A stretch of 64,000 nt of DNA from Clostridiaceae bacterium OM02-2AC (GCA_003481775.1 QULU01000001.1:186436-250435), one strand, 5' to 3'. Positions 34,086-43,679 are shown, counted from the stretch's first letter. Numbers and translations: made by a program. The notes: generated by a model from the sequence alone, not told the origin.

Positions 34086-36755
34086 ATGGATAAAAAGCAA
34101 CAGCCAAAGGCAGGCCGCAAGAAGTCAAGCCAGGGTGGTGGAAGGATATTCCGCAGCATCGTCATCGTTTTTCTGGCACTGGTACTGGTCGGAGGGGTTT
34201 CCGTATTCTTCATGCTGAGCACGATTGTCGGCTCTGTGGATACGGATGATCTGGCGGATAAAATCGTCAATCGCGAGCCATCGACATTTTATGCGGCAGA
34301 CGGCACGAAAATTTATGAATGGGGCGGTGTCAGCCGGGAAAATGTCACCTATAAGCAAATTCCCCAGTCAACGATCGATGCCTTTCTGGCAATCGAGGAT
34401 TCCCGTTATTTTTCCCATAACGGATTCGACCTTCCCCGCTTTATTTCCAGTGCTTTATTCAATGTAAAGTCCGGAAGCTTTGCGCAGGGTGGTTCCACCC
34501 TGACCATGCAGACCATCGACAATTTCATCATGAAGCCGGAGGAGGAAAAGGCCGAAAAAGAAGGCAAGGCGTACTCTTCTCTGGAAAAGGTTAATCGTAA
34601 GGTACAGGAAATTTACATGAGTATGAGTCTGGAAAAGGACCTGTCCAAGGAAGAAATCATCACGAAGTATCTGAATGAAATCAATTTCGGCGACAGTGCC
34701 CGCGGTATTCAAAAGGGTGCGGAGTATTATTTCGGCAAGAACGTAGAGGAATTAAATCTGGCGGAGAGTGCTTTTCTGGCCGGTGTCATCAATGCACCGA
34801 ACAGCTATAACCCATACCGCGGCTATGACAAGAGTACCGGTGATAATTTTTATCAGTATGCGAGCGAGCGTAGAGATGAAACCCTGAATCTGATGCTGAA
34901 GCACGGCTATATTACAGAAACGGAATACAAGCTGGCAAAAAGCACCAAGCTGGCATTTCAGCTGACCGGAGAAAAGAAGAAATCATCCGCCGGCTCCGAT
35001 AAATATTACGATTATGTCTATGAGGCTGCGAAGGAGGTACAGGCACTTACCGGAGAGGATCCTGCCCTTGTTCCAATGAAAATTTATACCTCACTGAATA
35101 TCAATGCGCAGGATCAGGCAAATGAATTGTCCAGTGGAAAGTCTGTCGAATTTTTCTCGGACAGCAATTTCCAAATCGGATTTACCGTATTAAACAATCA
35201 GACCGGAGAAATTGTCGCCGTTTCCGGCGGACGAAGTGACGTGGAATCCAAGACCTATTTGAATCGGTATACAGAACCGAAGAGTGTCGGCTCCACAATC
35301 AAGCCCTTACTGGATTATGCACCAACCTTCGACAAGCTGGGATGGGCTACCTCCCGTGTCATGGAGGATAAGCCGTTGAATATCACGGGATGGTCCGTAC
35401 AGAACTCCGATGGCAATTTCTATGGAAAGGTCAGTTTAGAGCGTGCCGTATCCAAATCCCTGAACACGATAGCTGTACAATCCCTGCAGGCTCTTTTGGA
35501 GAGTGAAGGACAGGATGCGATGATACAGTATTTAAAGAATTTAGGCTTCAGTGATAAGGTTGCCGATGCCTTCAGTCTTCAGTATTCCATTGGTGGTTCG
35601 GAAATGAAGGGCTCCACAACACAAATGGCAGCTGCCTATGCAGCGCTGGCTAATGGCGGCTATTATATTGAGCCGCACATGGTTACAAAGGTGGAATATA
35701 AGGATGAATCCAGAACCTTCGACAACAAGCCAAAGAAAACGCGCGTCATGTCGGAGCAGGCAGCTTATATGATGAGTGATCTGCTGTACAAGGCAGTAAA
35801 CGGTAAAACAAAGGGAGAAAACCTGATGGGTTCCCTGGGCTTTGGCGCCTACCCTGTCTATGGTAAGACAGGTACCAGTGACTGGGCTGACTTGGGTGTG
35901 GCATATGGTATTCCCGTTCTTGCAATGAAGGATGAATGGATGATAAATTATACGAGCGAATATACAATCGCGACCTGGTCAGGTTTTGACGCCGCAAAGG
36001 AAGGCGCATATTTCACGATGGATATGATCAACGCCAATATCCCCGGCTGGATCAACAAATCCATGCTGGATACCATCAGCTCCAACGCTGTACGTATTCA
36101 GCAGCCGGATGGCATCAGCTCCTATGGTGGTGGTCTGATCAAGACAGAATGGCTCTCCTCCGCAGCTAAGAACAACCCGATGACGGAACAAAATGCAAAC
36201 ATCACTCACAGCAAGCTGGAAGCGGCAATATCCAGCGCTGCAGGCATGAATGCCGATGATTATACGGCAGAAAGCTATGCCAAGCTGAAGGAAGCTCTGG
36301 ATGCCGCACGAAAAGTGATGGCGAACTCTGCGGCAACGCAGGAGGAAATCGATGCGGCACGAAGTGCATTGGAAGCCGCCATGCAGGGACTTGTGAAGAA
36401 AGAGGAAACACCGAAAACGGACACCTCGGCATTAAGCTCGGCCCTGAACAGTGCACAGGGCTATGTGGATACCACCAAATATCAAAGCGATAAGGTTGCG
36501 GCTTTGCAAAGTGCGATCAGCAGCGGAAACAGTGTGCTCGCAAATAAGGACAGCACACAGGAACAGATTGATGCGGCAGCTGCTGCCATCAACACGGCTG
36601 TACAGAACTGTATCAGCTCCCCTGTGCAAACCACACCGCCGGCAGATACCGGAGGCGATACGAACAACGGCAACGGAACAACACCGGCTCCGGACAATTC
36701 GCAAAACACGCAGAACAACCAAAATAACCAGAATAATCAAACACCAGCACCATAA
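34086..36755 (+). CDS. Class A penicillin-binding protein (bifunctional), first copy
   Basis: An 889-residue peptidoglycan synthase. A basic cytoplasmic tail is followed by one transmembrane helix (about 23-46), a GT51 glycosyltransferase domain (about 65-245; catalytic Glu in AIEDSRYFSHNGFD, then QGGSTLTMQ) and a transpeptidase domain (about 335-700) with SxxK as STIK near 404, SxN as SLN near 458 and KTG as YGKTGTSDWAD near 593. Two FIVAR-like alpha-helical repeats (about 710-770 and 775-840) and an Asn/Gln/Pro-rich tail end the protein. ACAAGGAGGAAAC precedes the start. A longer paralog lies 0.7 kb downstream beyond recU. Confidence 0.95.
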   Translation: MDKKQQPKAGRKKSSQGGGRIFRSIVIVFLALVLVGGVSVFFMLSTIVGSVDTDDLADKIVNREPSTFYAADGTKIYEWGGVSRENVTYKQIPQSTIDAFLAIEDSRYFSHNGFDLPRFISSALFNVKSGSFAQGGSTLTMQTIDNFIMKPEEEKAEKEGKAYSSLEKVNRKVQEIYMSMSLEKDLSKEEIITKYLNEINFGDSARGIQKGAEYYFGKNVEELNLAESAFLAGVINAPNSYNPYRGYDKSTGDNFYQYASERRDETLNLMLKHGYITETEYKLAKSTKLAFQLTGEKKKSSAGSDKYYDYVYEAAKEVQALTGEDPALVPMKIYTSLNINAQDQANELSSGKSVEFFSDSNFQIGFTVLNNQTGEIVAVSGGRSDVESKTYLNRYTEPKSVGSTIKPLLDYAPTFDKLGWATSRVMEDKPLNITGWSVQNSDGNFYGKVSLERAVSKSLNTIAVQSLQALLESEGQDAMIQYLKNLGFSDKVADAFSLQYSIGGSEMKGSTTQMAAAYAALANGGYYIEPHMVTKVEYKDESRTFDNKPKKTRVMSEQAAYMMSDLLYKAVNGKTKGENLMGSLGFGAYPVYGKTGTSDWADLGVAYGIPVLAMKDEWMINYTSEYTIATWSGFDAAKEGAYFTMDMINANIPGWINKSMLDTISSNAVRIQQPDGISSYGGGLIKTEWLSSAAKNNPMTEQNANITHSKLEAAISSAAGMNADDYTAESYAKLKEALDAARKVMANSAATQEEIDAARSALEAAMQGLVKKEETPKTDTSALSSALNSAQGYVDTTKYQSDKVAALQSAISSGNSVLANKDSTQEQIDAAAAAINTAVQNCISSPVQTTPPADTGGDTNNGNGTTPAPDNSQNTQNNQNNQNNQTPAP

Positions 36756-36760
36756 AGCAG

Positions 36761-36793
36761 GACAGGATCAATTTATGATCCTGTCTTTTATTC
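36761..36793 (+). terminator. Terminator of the first PBP gene
   Basis: GACAGGATCA-ATTTA-TGATCCTGTC followed by TTTTATT. Confidence 0.85.
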
Positions 36794-36886
36794 TTCACCT
36801 TTATAAAAGTAAAATTTTCCAACAACATTGCCCTCAAAAGTAGAAATAAGAAGGAAATTTGTATATAATAGAAAAAGGTGATAAAT

Positions 36887-37504
36887 GTGATAGGATATCC
36901 AAATAGAAAAGCGATGCCGACACCAGCTGTTAAAGCCCAGGATAACCACATGGGACGAGGGATGTCATTGGAGAATGATTTGAATGATTCCAATGCATAT
37001 TACTGCAGCTGTGATCGTGCATTGATACATAAGAAGCCGACACCGATACAGGTTGTCAAGGTCGATTACCCTGAGCGCAGTGCCGCCAAAATTACGGAAG
37101 CCTATTATAAAACACCAAGTACAACAGATTACAACGGTATCTATCGTGGAAGAGCAATCGATTTTGAAGCCAAGGAAACAAGACAGAAAACCTCGTTCCC
37201 CTTCAAAAGCATACATCCGCATCAGATTGAGCATTTAAAAAAGGTGATACAGCATGGAGGAATCGGTTTTTTCATTATCCGTTTTACCTGCTTTGAAGAA
37301 ACCTATCTGATTGATGCCGCTATACTGATTGACATGTACTATGAGGGAGAACGCAAATCAATATCTTACATGAAAGTGAAGGAAGTAGGTTCCCTTATCC
37401 GTATGGGTCTGACACCGAGATTATGTTATCTTGATAACGTCGATGCCCTGTACTTCAAGGAGGAAAAATCATATGGAACAAAATCCAAACGAGGAAACGG
37501 TTGA
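36887..37504 (+). CDS. recU: Holliday junction resolvase RecU
   Basis: A 205-residue endonuclease that resolves recombination intermediates. Family hallmarks are the start MIGYPNRKA, GRGMSLENDLNDSN, the catalytic-type segment YRGRAIDFEAKETR with QKTSFPF, and HPHQIEHLKKVIQHGGIGFFIIRF, cited here in pieces. The start is a GTG at 36887: AAAGGTGA stands five bases upstream, and the resulting N-terminus matches Bacillus RecU (MIRYPNGK), while the only nearby ATG is immediately followed by a stop. It overlaps the second PBP gene by 32 bases, the recU-ponA coupling common in Firmicutes. Confidence 0.93.
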   Translation: MIGYPNRKAMPTPAVKAQDNHMGRGMSLENDLNDSNAYYCSCDRALIHKKPTPIQVVKVDYPERSAAKITEAYYKTPSTTDYNGIYRGRAIDFEAKETRQKTSFPFKSIHPHQIEHLKKVIQHGGIGFFIIRFTCFEETYLIDAAILIDMYYEGERKSISYMKVKEVGSLIRMGLTPRLCYLDNVDALYFKEEKSYGTKSKRGNG

Positions 37505-40500
37505 TGTGAATGCATCACCGCAGCAACCAGAAGCAAAGGACACCTTAGAAACAACAGATGACATGGATTCACAGGCTTCCGTGAAAACGGAGGGTTCCAC
37601 GGAAGCTGATACAGTAGCTTCACAGGATAAAGAAGCTATAAAGGAAGCCATACCGGAAGATACAGCATTGGAAGCCGAACCTGCACAGGATACAGAAAAA
37701 GCGGATGCCGAGGCTGATACGGAAGCTGGCGCCACAGAAAATACTGCGGAAGAAGAAAAGACAGAAACCGCGGATACCCTGCGCGAGGAGTCAGTCGCAA
37801 CCGCAGTATCCGATGCTGCAGCTGCAAAGACAGAAGCTGGTGCAGAAGGGACGCCGTCTGCTTATGACACCGAGGAAATCACAGCCGCAGATACACCCAT
37901 TTCTGAGAAAGCTACACCTGCAGAAGGCACTTCCGAAGGGAGTCTGGAAGACGCCGTTTCAGAAGCTGAGGCTTCCGCAGAGCAAACTGTGCAGGAGCCT
38001 GCTTTGGCAGAAGCTGTTGATTCAGACAGTCGGAATGAGGAAGCTATCCCTGCAGAAGATACTTCCGAAGAGCGTCCAGAAGACACCGCTTTGGAAGCTG
38101 AGACCTCAGCAGAGCAAGCTGAGCAGGAGCCTGTTTCACTAGAAGCCGTTGAAACGGACAACCGAAATGAGGACGCACCTGTCAGTGAGGAAGCTGTTGT
38201 AGCTGGCTCTGCCAATCGAAAAAAGAAGCCTAAGAAAGACAAAGGTAAGCTAAGCAGAGGGCGTAAAATCGTCAATGGCATTATCATCGCGTTTCTGACA
38301 GTTACCTTGCTTGGCAGCGGGACAGGTGCTTATCTGCTTTACCATATCGCACATAAGGCTGATCCGGATGGCATGGTAGAAAAGATGAAAAGTGATGAGC
38401 CGTCTGTATTCTATGCAAGTGACGGTAAGACAATCATCGGAGAGCTGGGAGAAGAAAGCCGTGAAAACATCACCTATGAACAGGTTCCGCAATCTACAAT
38501 AGATGCCTTTCTGGCGATTGAGGATTCCCGTTTTTATTCTCATAACGGCTTTGACCTTCCCCGCTTTATCTCCAGTGCATTCAATAATATGAAATCTGGA
38601 GATCTTTCGCAGGGAGGCTCTACGCTGACCATGCAGACGGTTGACAATTTCATCATGAAGCCGGTGGAAGATAAGATGCAGCAGGAAGGAAAATATTTCA
38701 GCACCAAGGAAAAAATCGAACGCAAAATTCAGGAAATTTATCTGAGCATGTGTCTGGACGATGAATTGAGCAAGGAAGATATCATGACCAGATATCTGAA
38801 TCAGATCAACTTCGGTCAGCATACCCGTGGAATCCAAAAAGGTGCACAATATTACTTTGGCAAAAATGTAGAGGATCTGAACCTGTCGGAAAGTGCTTTC
38901 CTCGCCGGTGTTATCAATGCACCAAACAGCAACAATCCCTACAACGGCATCATCGACGGTGACAATTACTATCAGCAGGCTATGAAGCGGCGGGATGAAA
39001 CGCTGTATCAAATGCTGAATCACGGCTACATAACAAAGACCGAATACAAGCTGGCAAAAGCAACAAAGCTGGCGTTCCAGATTGCTGGAGAGCCGGATGC
39101 TGCTGAGCTGGATCCCTATAAGGACTACGTGCGTGCTGCAGCGGATGAAATTATCGATAAATACGGGGTCGATCCGGCTACAACGCCAATGAAGGTATAC
39201 ACCGCATTGGACATCAATGCACAAAAAGCCGCAAACAAGGCATCCAGCGGAAAAGTTGTCGGCTTGACCGATAACAAGTATTATCAAATCGGCTTTACTG
39301 TCCTGAATAACAAAAACGGTGAAGTCATCGCGGTGAGTGCAGGCAGAACCGACATCAAATCCGCAGACGGTCAGGTGCATTTCCGATTCCGTGAGCCGCA
39401 TCAGCCTGGTTCCAGTATTAAACCGATTTTTGATTATGCTCCATCCTTTGATAAGATTGGCTACTGTACCTCCCGTGTATTTGTGGACAAGGCGATCAGC
39501 TTCGGTAACTGGAATGTTGTAAATGCATATGGAACATACAATGGTAAAGTATCCATGGAGCGTGCGATTGCACAGTCCCTGAACACCCCTGCTGTACAAA
39601 CCTTTGACGCCCTGTTAAATCGCGTTGGCTATGATGAAATGATCAGCTATGCCAAGAAAATGGGCTTTGATCCAAATGTCGCAAAAAATATGGATATTCA
39701 GTATTCCATAGGCGCTTCCGGTATGATGGCCTCCCCGACCGAAATGGCAGCGGCTTATGCGACACTAGCGAATGGCGGCACCTATAATGAGGCGCACCTG
39801 GTACGGAAAATCGTATACAAGAACGAAGATAAAACCATCAAGGCCAAGGTTCAAACACATCAGCCGCTATCTCCACAGGCTGCCTACATGACCAGCGATT
39901 TGCTTTATCGGGCAATCTTTGGGAAAGATAGTGGAATGAATTTAATGAGTCAATTAGGCTTTGGTGCCTATCCGGTATATGGAAAGACCGGAACGAGTGA
40001 CTGGGCGGATGATGCCTGGAAGTATGGCGGTCCTATGAAGGATGAATGGATGATCAATTACACAAGCGAATACACCATCGCTACGTGGAGCGGCTTTGAC
40101 AGCGGGATCGAAGGCAAGCCTACATATATCAGCGAGGATATTCTGAATGCCAATATTCCGGGCTGGATCAACAAATATATGCTGGACAGCATCGCAACCG
40201 GAAATGAGCATATGATATCCAGTCCAGGCGGCATTAGCAGCTATGGCGGCGGGATGATCAAATCTGAATGGCTGGCAAGTGCCAAGCAGAACAATCCATT
40301 AACAATAGCAAACTCCAAAACAAACAATAAGGCATTGAAATCTGCAGTAAGCTCTGCCAAGGGTATGAAATCCTCCGATTATACGGCGGAAACCTACAGC
40401 AAGCTGCAGGCGGCAATTGCAGCTGCAGAAAAAATTCTAAAGGATGATATGGCTCCACAGGAGGATATTGATAAAGCGAAGGCGGATTTGCAGGCGGCAA

Positions 40501-40937
40501 TGAACGCTCTGGTATCCAGCGCAAATAAGAGCAACCTGAATGCTGCCCTTACAAAGGCTGCAGGCATCAATACCTCTCTGTATACACCAGAGAGCATCAA
40601 CGCATTAAACGCAGCCGTAAACAGCGCAAAATCTGTATATGACAATAAAAAATCCACACAGGCGCAAATTGATGCACAAACCTCTGCCGTGAACAATGCC
40701 ATCAACACGCTGGTACAGAAGCCGGTGATCAGCCGGGATGCATTAAATGAAGCTATCAACAAAGGAAATGCCATTAACCGCAACTCCTATACGGTAGAAA
40801 GTATTCTGAGCTTTGAAAGTATCTTGAACACCGCAAAAACGGTATATGGTGATGCAAATGCCACACAGGCACAAATCGATGAACAGACAGCGAAGGTAAA
40901 CGCTGCTCTGACAGAGGTTTTAAAGCCTGCACAATAA
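37473..40937 (+). CDS. ponA: Class A penicillin-binding protein with acidic repeat N-terminus, second copy
   Basis: A 1154-residue bifunctional PBP. Residues 1 to about 245 are an unusual Glu/Ala/Thr-rich acidic region containing a tandem repeat; a Lys/Arg cluster then precedes one transmembrane helix (about 268-290), so the acidic part should be cytoplasmic. GT51 follows (catalytic Glu near 349 in AIEDSRFYSHNGFD), then the transpeptidase with SSIK near 646, SLN near 701 and YGKTGTSDWAD near 836. Three FIVAR-like repeats (about 950-1150) close the protein without the Asn/Gln tail of the first copy. AAGGAGG sets the ATG at 37473; it overlaps recU. The catalytic domains are close relatives of the first PBP, indicating duplication. 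Confidence 0.94.
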   Translation: MEQNPNEETVDVNASPQQPEAKDTLETTDDMDSQASVKTEGSTEADTVASQDKEAIKEAIPEDTALEAEPAQDTEKADAEADTEAGATENTAEEEKTETADTLREESVATAVSDAAAAKTEAGAEGTPSAYDTEEITAADTPISEKATPAEGTSEGSLEDAVSEAEASAEQTVQEPALAEAVDSDSRNEEAIPAEDTSEERPEDTALEAETSAEQAEQEPVSLEAVETDNRNEDAPVSEEAVVAGSANRKKKPKKDKGKLSRGRKIVNGIIIAFLTVTLLGSGTGAYLLYHIAHKADPDGMVEKMKSDEPSVFYASDGKTIIGELGEESRENITYEQVPQSTIDAFLAIEDSRFYSHNGFDLPRFISSAFNNMKSGDLSQGGSTLTMQTVDNFIMKPVEDKMQQEGKYFSTKEKIERKIQEIYLSMCLDDELSKEDIMTRYLNQINFGQHTRGIQKGAQYYFGKNVEDLNLSESAFLAGVINAPNSNNPYNGIIDGDNYYQQAMKRRDETLYQMLNHGYITKTEYKLAKATKLAFQIAGEPDAAELDPYKDYVRAAADEIIDKYGVDPATTPMKVYTALDINAQKAANKASSGKVVGLTDNKYYQIGFTVLNNKNGEVIAVSAGRTDIKSADGQVHFRFREPHQPGSSIKPIFDYAPSFDKIGYCTSRVFVDKAISFGNWNVVNAYGTYNGKVSMERAIAQSLNTPAVQTFDALLNRVGYDEMISYAKKMGFDPNVAKNMDIQYSIGASGMMASPTEMAAAYATLANGGTYNEAHLVRKIVYKNEDKTIKAKVQTHQPLSPQAAYMTSDLLYRAIFGKDSGMNLMSQLGFGAYPVYGKTGTSDWADDAWKYGGPMKDEWMINYTSEYTIATWSGFDSGIEGKPTYISEDILNANIPGWINKYMLDSIATGNEHMISSPGGISSYGGGMIKSEWLASAKQNNPLTIANSKTNNKALKSAVSSAKGMKSSDYTAETYSKLQAAIAAAEKILKDDMAPQEDIDKAKADLQAAMNALVSSANKSNLNAALTKAAGINTSLYTPESINALNAAVNSAKSVYDNKKSTQAQIDAQTSAVNNAINTLVQKPVISRDALNEAINKGNAINRNSYTVESILSFESILNTAKTVYGDANATQAQIDEQTAKVNAALTEVLKPAQ
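37921..38184 (+). repeat. Tandem 132-bp repeat in the second PBP gene
   Basis: Two units, 37921-38052 and 38053-38184, each encode 44 residues (AEGTSEGSLEDAVSEAEASA... and AEDTSEERPEDTALEAETSA...). They are diverged in sequence but keep exact length and frame, and a shorter related stretch precedes them. Confidence 0.8.
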
Positions 40938-40945
40938 AAATCAGG

Positions 40946-40979
40946 AAAGGATGATTCTCCCTTGCATCATCCTTTTTTT
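40946..40979 (+). terminator. Terminator of the second PBP gene
   Basis: AAAGGATGAT and ATCATCCTTT pair around ten bases and run into seven T residues. Confidence 0.8.
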
Positions 40980-41146
40980 CATCCTTTCGCATACAAGCAT
41001 GCGTACTACGTACCTCATACCCTCTTTGCATAAAGATATACCGTACAGCGATGCTCTAGAATTTTTTGCAGCTCGTTAACCTGCCTACAAAGATTGCAGC
41101 AGGCAATTCGATATTCATATTGAATTGAGCTTCGATCTGTATAAAC

Positions 41147-41176
41147 AAAAAAAACGACCCGCTATGGATCGTTTTA
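41147..41176 (-). terminator. Terminator of the tseB-dnaD-nth unit
   Basis: AAAACGATCC-ATAGC-GGGTCGTTTT (one G-U) followed by T residues on the minus strand, overlapping the nth stop codon. Confidence 0.85.
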
Positions 41177-41821
41177 TGCCTTTTTGGAGGCTCGATATGC
41201 TTCCAGCTTATCCTTTTTACAAAACTCCTTAAACGGACATTCCTCACATTTCGGATTTCGTGCCGTACAGAAGTATCGTCCGAAGAAGATGAAGAGATGA
41301 TGCGCCCGGTTCCAGCGTTCCCGCTTCAGCTTACGCTTTAGCTTCTGTTCTACGACCTCCACACTATCCTGCACCTTAGCAAGCCCCAGTCGCTTGGAAA
41401 TGCGCTCTACATGCGTATCCACCGCGATACTCGGAATATCAAAGCAGACACTGCGAACGACATTGGCGGTCTTACGGCCAACACCTGCCAGCGAGGTCAG
41501 CTCCTTCATGCTTTCCGGCACTACCCCGTCAAAGGATTCCAGCAGCGACCTGCTGAGGTTTTGAATGGAACGCGCCTTGTTGCGGTACAAACCGATTCTG
41601 CGAATCTTATCCTCAATATCGTGTATGTCTGCTTCCGCCATCGCCTGCGGCGTACTGAAGGCTTCAAACAATGCAGGCGTTACTTTATTCACTGCCGCAT
41701 CCGTCGTCTGCGCTGACAGAACAACAGCTACCAGCAATTCAAAAGCGTTTCTATGCTCCAGCTCACAATGGGCATCCGGAAACATTTCTTCCAGAATATC
41801 CAGAATTTCATCCGTTGTCAT
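41174..41821 (-). CDS. nth: Endonuclease III (DNA glycosylase/AP lyase)
   Basis: A 215-residue base-excision repair enzyme for oxidised pyrimidines. The helix-hairpin-helix LAGVGRKTANVV carries the catalytic Lys, VDTHVERISKRLG the catalytic Asp, and the C-terminal [4Fe-4S] loop is CTARNPKCEECPFKEFC. The start is the ATG at 41821, which overlaps the dnaD stop as TGATG, with GGGGGAG upstream. The dnaD-nth pairing is conserved in Firmicutes. Confidence 0.97.
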   Translation of the reverse strand: MTTDEILDILEEMFPDAHCELEHRNAFELLVAVVLSAQTTDAAVNKVTPALFEAFSTPQAMAEADIHDIEDKIRRIGLYRNKARSIQNLSRSLLESFDGVVPESMKELTSLAGVGRKTANVVRSVCFDIPSIAVDTHVERISKRLGLAKVQDSVEVVEQKLKRKLKRERWNRAHHLFIFFGRYFCTARNPKCEECPFKEFCKKDKLEAYRASKKA

Positions 41822-42357
41822 CAGCGCTCTCCCCCTTCGTATTTCTCCGCTGTCATACCGCGGTTTTTCCATTCCACCAGAATACGCTCTATGTAATCAA
41901 AGCTTTTATGATCGTAGGTCAGCGCTTCCCGCAGCGCATAGCAGATCAGCTTCTGCTCATAGTCTTTAAGCCAGTCAGCCATACGCTGCAGCTCCATCTG
42001 TGACAGCGGTCTGCCGAACTCCGATTCAAACAGATCGAATAAAGACTGATCAAACGCCAGACTTTTTTCACTGTTATCCGCAAATACACCATCGATATTA
42101 AACAGGATTTTCCCATTTTGGAACTGCAGAGCCAGATAGCCCTTGGCACTTAAATGAGAAAGGATATCATCAATTTCATCGGAATCCTTTTTCAGCTTAT
42201 CTGCCAGTATACCATGTGTGATTGGAATCTGATGCTCATTCATAAAATCGATCATTAAAACCACCATGGTTTCCTCAATGGTAAGACTCAGCTCCTTCAA
42301 ATGATCCAAAATCCAGTCTCTGCGGTTGATACAACGCTCATTCCACCACTTTTCCAT
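41821..42357 (-). CDS. dnaD: DnaD-family replication initiation protein
   Basis: A 178-residue protein with a winged-helix N-terminal domain (about 15-95, with ITHGILADKLKKDSDEIDDILSHL) and a C-terminal DnaB2-type helical domain ending in the family motif YIERILVEWKNRG. DnaD proteins remodel DNA and help load the helicase at the origin and restart sites. Shorter than Bacillus DnaD (232 residues) mainly at the C-terminal end. It lies between tseB and nth in one unit. Confidence 0.9.
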   Translation of the reverse strand: MEKWWNERCINRRDWILDHLKELSLTIEETMVVLMIDFMNEHQIPITHGILADKLKKDSDEIDDILSHLSAKGYLALQFQNGKILFNIDGVFADNSEKSLAFDQSLFDLFESEFGRPLSQMELQRMADWLKDYEQKLICYALREALTYDHKSFDYIERILVEWKNRGMTAEKYEGGER

Positions 42358-42358
42358 A

Positions 42359-42817
42359 TTATGCTTCTCCCTTTTTCAGATAATACACTTCCTTCAGACT
42401 ATCATAATCCAGCAGAATCTCTCCGGCAGAGCATTCCACAACATACACCGGATTATCATATCCATACCCCAGTGCAACCTGTATTTCCTTTGCGCCATAG
42501 CGCTTCTGCACTTCCTGCCTTACCTTTTCCGTCTGCTCTGTATCCTTTTTTCTGGATACGATTGCCTTGCCTTTATCATTAAACCAGACATAATTGTCCG
42601 CATCCTCCCCCACATAGGTGATGTAATAGAAGGCATCACGCCGCAGGTTTTTTATTTCCTTATACGTATCCCGGATGGCACTCATCTGTTCATTAATTTT
42701 CTCTTCATATTTACGGGATGGTCCGCTGATAAAGATCGAGGATTCCACAAGCAGTACAATCGCCAGTACAGCAAGCAGTCCGATACTGATTGCCAGCGAT
42801 TTACCATTGATTTTCAT
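42359..42817 (-). CDS. tseB: TseB/YpmB-like membrane protein (DUF5590)
   Basis: A 152-residue protein with an N-terminal signal anchor (about 7-28) and an extracytoplasmic PepSY-like region: AFYYITYVGEDADNYVWFNDKGKAI and the end VVECSAGEILLDYDSLKEVYYLK follow the YpmB/TseB pattern (use of the property, voltage-like YVW..G..I, and a substrate-like Y..D). In Bacillus TseB regulates PBP2A in cell elongation and lies in the same dnaD-nth neighbourhood. AGGAGG precedes the ATG at 42817. The assignment rests on pattern and position. Confidence 0.75.
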   Translation of the reverse strand: MKINGKSLAISIGLLAVLAIVLLVESSIFISGPSRKYEEKINEQMSAIRDTYKEIKNLRRDAFYYITYVGEDADNYVWFNDKGKAIVSRKKDTEQTEKVRQEVQKRYGAKEIQVALGYGYDNPVYVVECSAGEILLDYDSLKEVYYLKKGEA

Positions 42818-42974
42818 TTCGTACCTCCTGTTCACTTCTGTCTTTTATTATACACAATTTCAGAGGATTTGTCTTGAAAAACCCTCTCAGTTTCCCAAAA
42901 CAGCTGCTTTTCCCGCCGACCTTATCATTATACCAGAATTCGCTATCCCTGCCCATGTGCCGGATAAAATTGTA

Positions 42975-43000
42975 AGAAAAAAGACGGGTTTTTCCGTCTT
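42975..43000 (-). terminator. Terminator of the yqeG-mtnN cluster
   Basis: AAGACGG-AAAAAC-CCGTCTT followed by T residues on the minus strand at the mtnN stop codon. Confidence 0.8.
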
Positions 43001-43679
43001 ATGCCATGCGCTTCATCAGCTCCCTGCAAAAGCTTGCACTGCGTGAGGAGGCATGCTTTACATAGGTCATGAAATCCATGTGGGAATCCTTTTGATGGGC
43101 AACATCGGAAAGTGAGCGCAGTACAACAAAGGGAATGTGATAGTGCGCACACACCTGTGCAATCGCACCGGCTTCCATCTCCGCACAAATCGCTTCCGGA
43201 AACAGCTCGTTCAGCCGCTGCAGCTGCGCTTCCTGTGCAATGAACTGATCTCCGCTTGCCACCAAACCGCGATGCACCACTACTCCCAGCTGCTTTAAGG
43301 CCTGTTCACAGATATCTCCAAGGTCTTGATCCGCTTCAAAATACAGACCGATTCCCTCTGCTCCATCCACAGGACTCGTATCATAATCATGCTGAACGAC
43401 CTGTGTACTGATAACGGCATCCAGAATGCTCTGCTGCGGCATCAGACCCCCGGCTGTCCCGATATTGACGATACAATCAATCGAAAAATGCTCCAGCAGA
43501 ATCGTCGTTGCCATACTGGCATTTCCTTTGCCGACACCGCTTTTCATCACAAGCAGCTCCTTGCCGGCCAGTGTTCCCTTATCAAAGTCGATACCGCTTT
43601 GAATCAGATGCTCATGATTTTCCATAATGGATACGATCGCATCCACTTCCTTATCCATTGCTGCGATAACTGCTATCAT
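42999..43679 (-). CDS. mtnN: 5'-methylthioadenosine/S-adenosylhomocysteine nucleosidase
   Basis: A 226-residue nucleosidase that splits MTA and SAH, recycling by-products of SAM reactions. The N-terminus IAVIAAMDKEVDAI holds the catalytic-type Glu, SGVGKGNAS and NIGTAGGL bind the ribose, and CAEMEAGAIAQVC and LRSLSDVA carry the conserved Glu and Asp (near 195). It starts four bases inside the end of yqeM, the last gene of the cluster, as in Bacillus where mtnN is nearby but not always linked. Confidence 0.96.
   Translation of the reverse strand: MIAVIAAMDKEVDAIVSIMENHEHLIQSGIDFDKGTLAGKELLVMKSGVGKGNASMATTILLEHFSIDCIVNIGTAGGLMPQQSILDAVISTQVVQHDYDTSPVDGAEGIGLYFEADQDLGDICEQALKQLGVVVHRGLVASGDQFIAQEAQLQRLNELFPEAICAEMEAGAIAQVCAHYHIPFVVLRSLSDVAHQKDSHMDFMTYVKHASSRSASFCRELMKRMA

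Noticed and set aside
37921..38184. Tandem repeats considered as a CRISPR-like array
   Set aside because: They are in-frame protein repeats of 44 codons without spacer structure. No CRISPR array, insertion sequence, prophage or tRNA gene was found in the window.
38250..39599. 449-codon minus-strand frame opposite the second PBP
   Set aside because: Antisense of the conserved catalytic domains and without start signal or domain.
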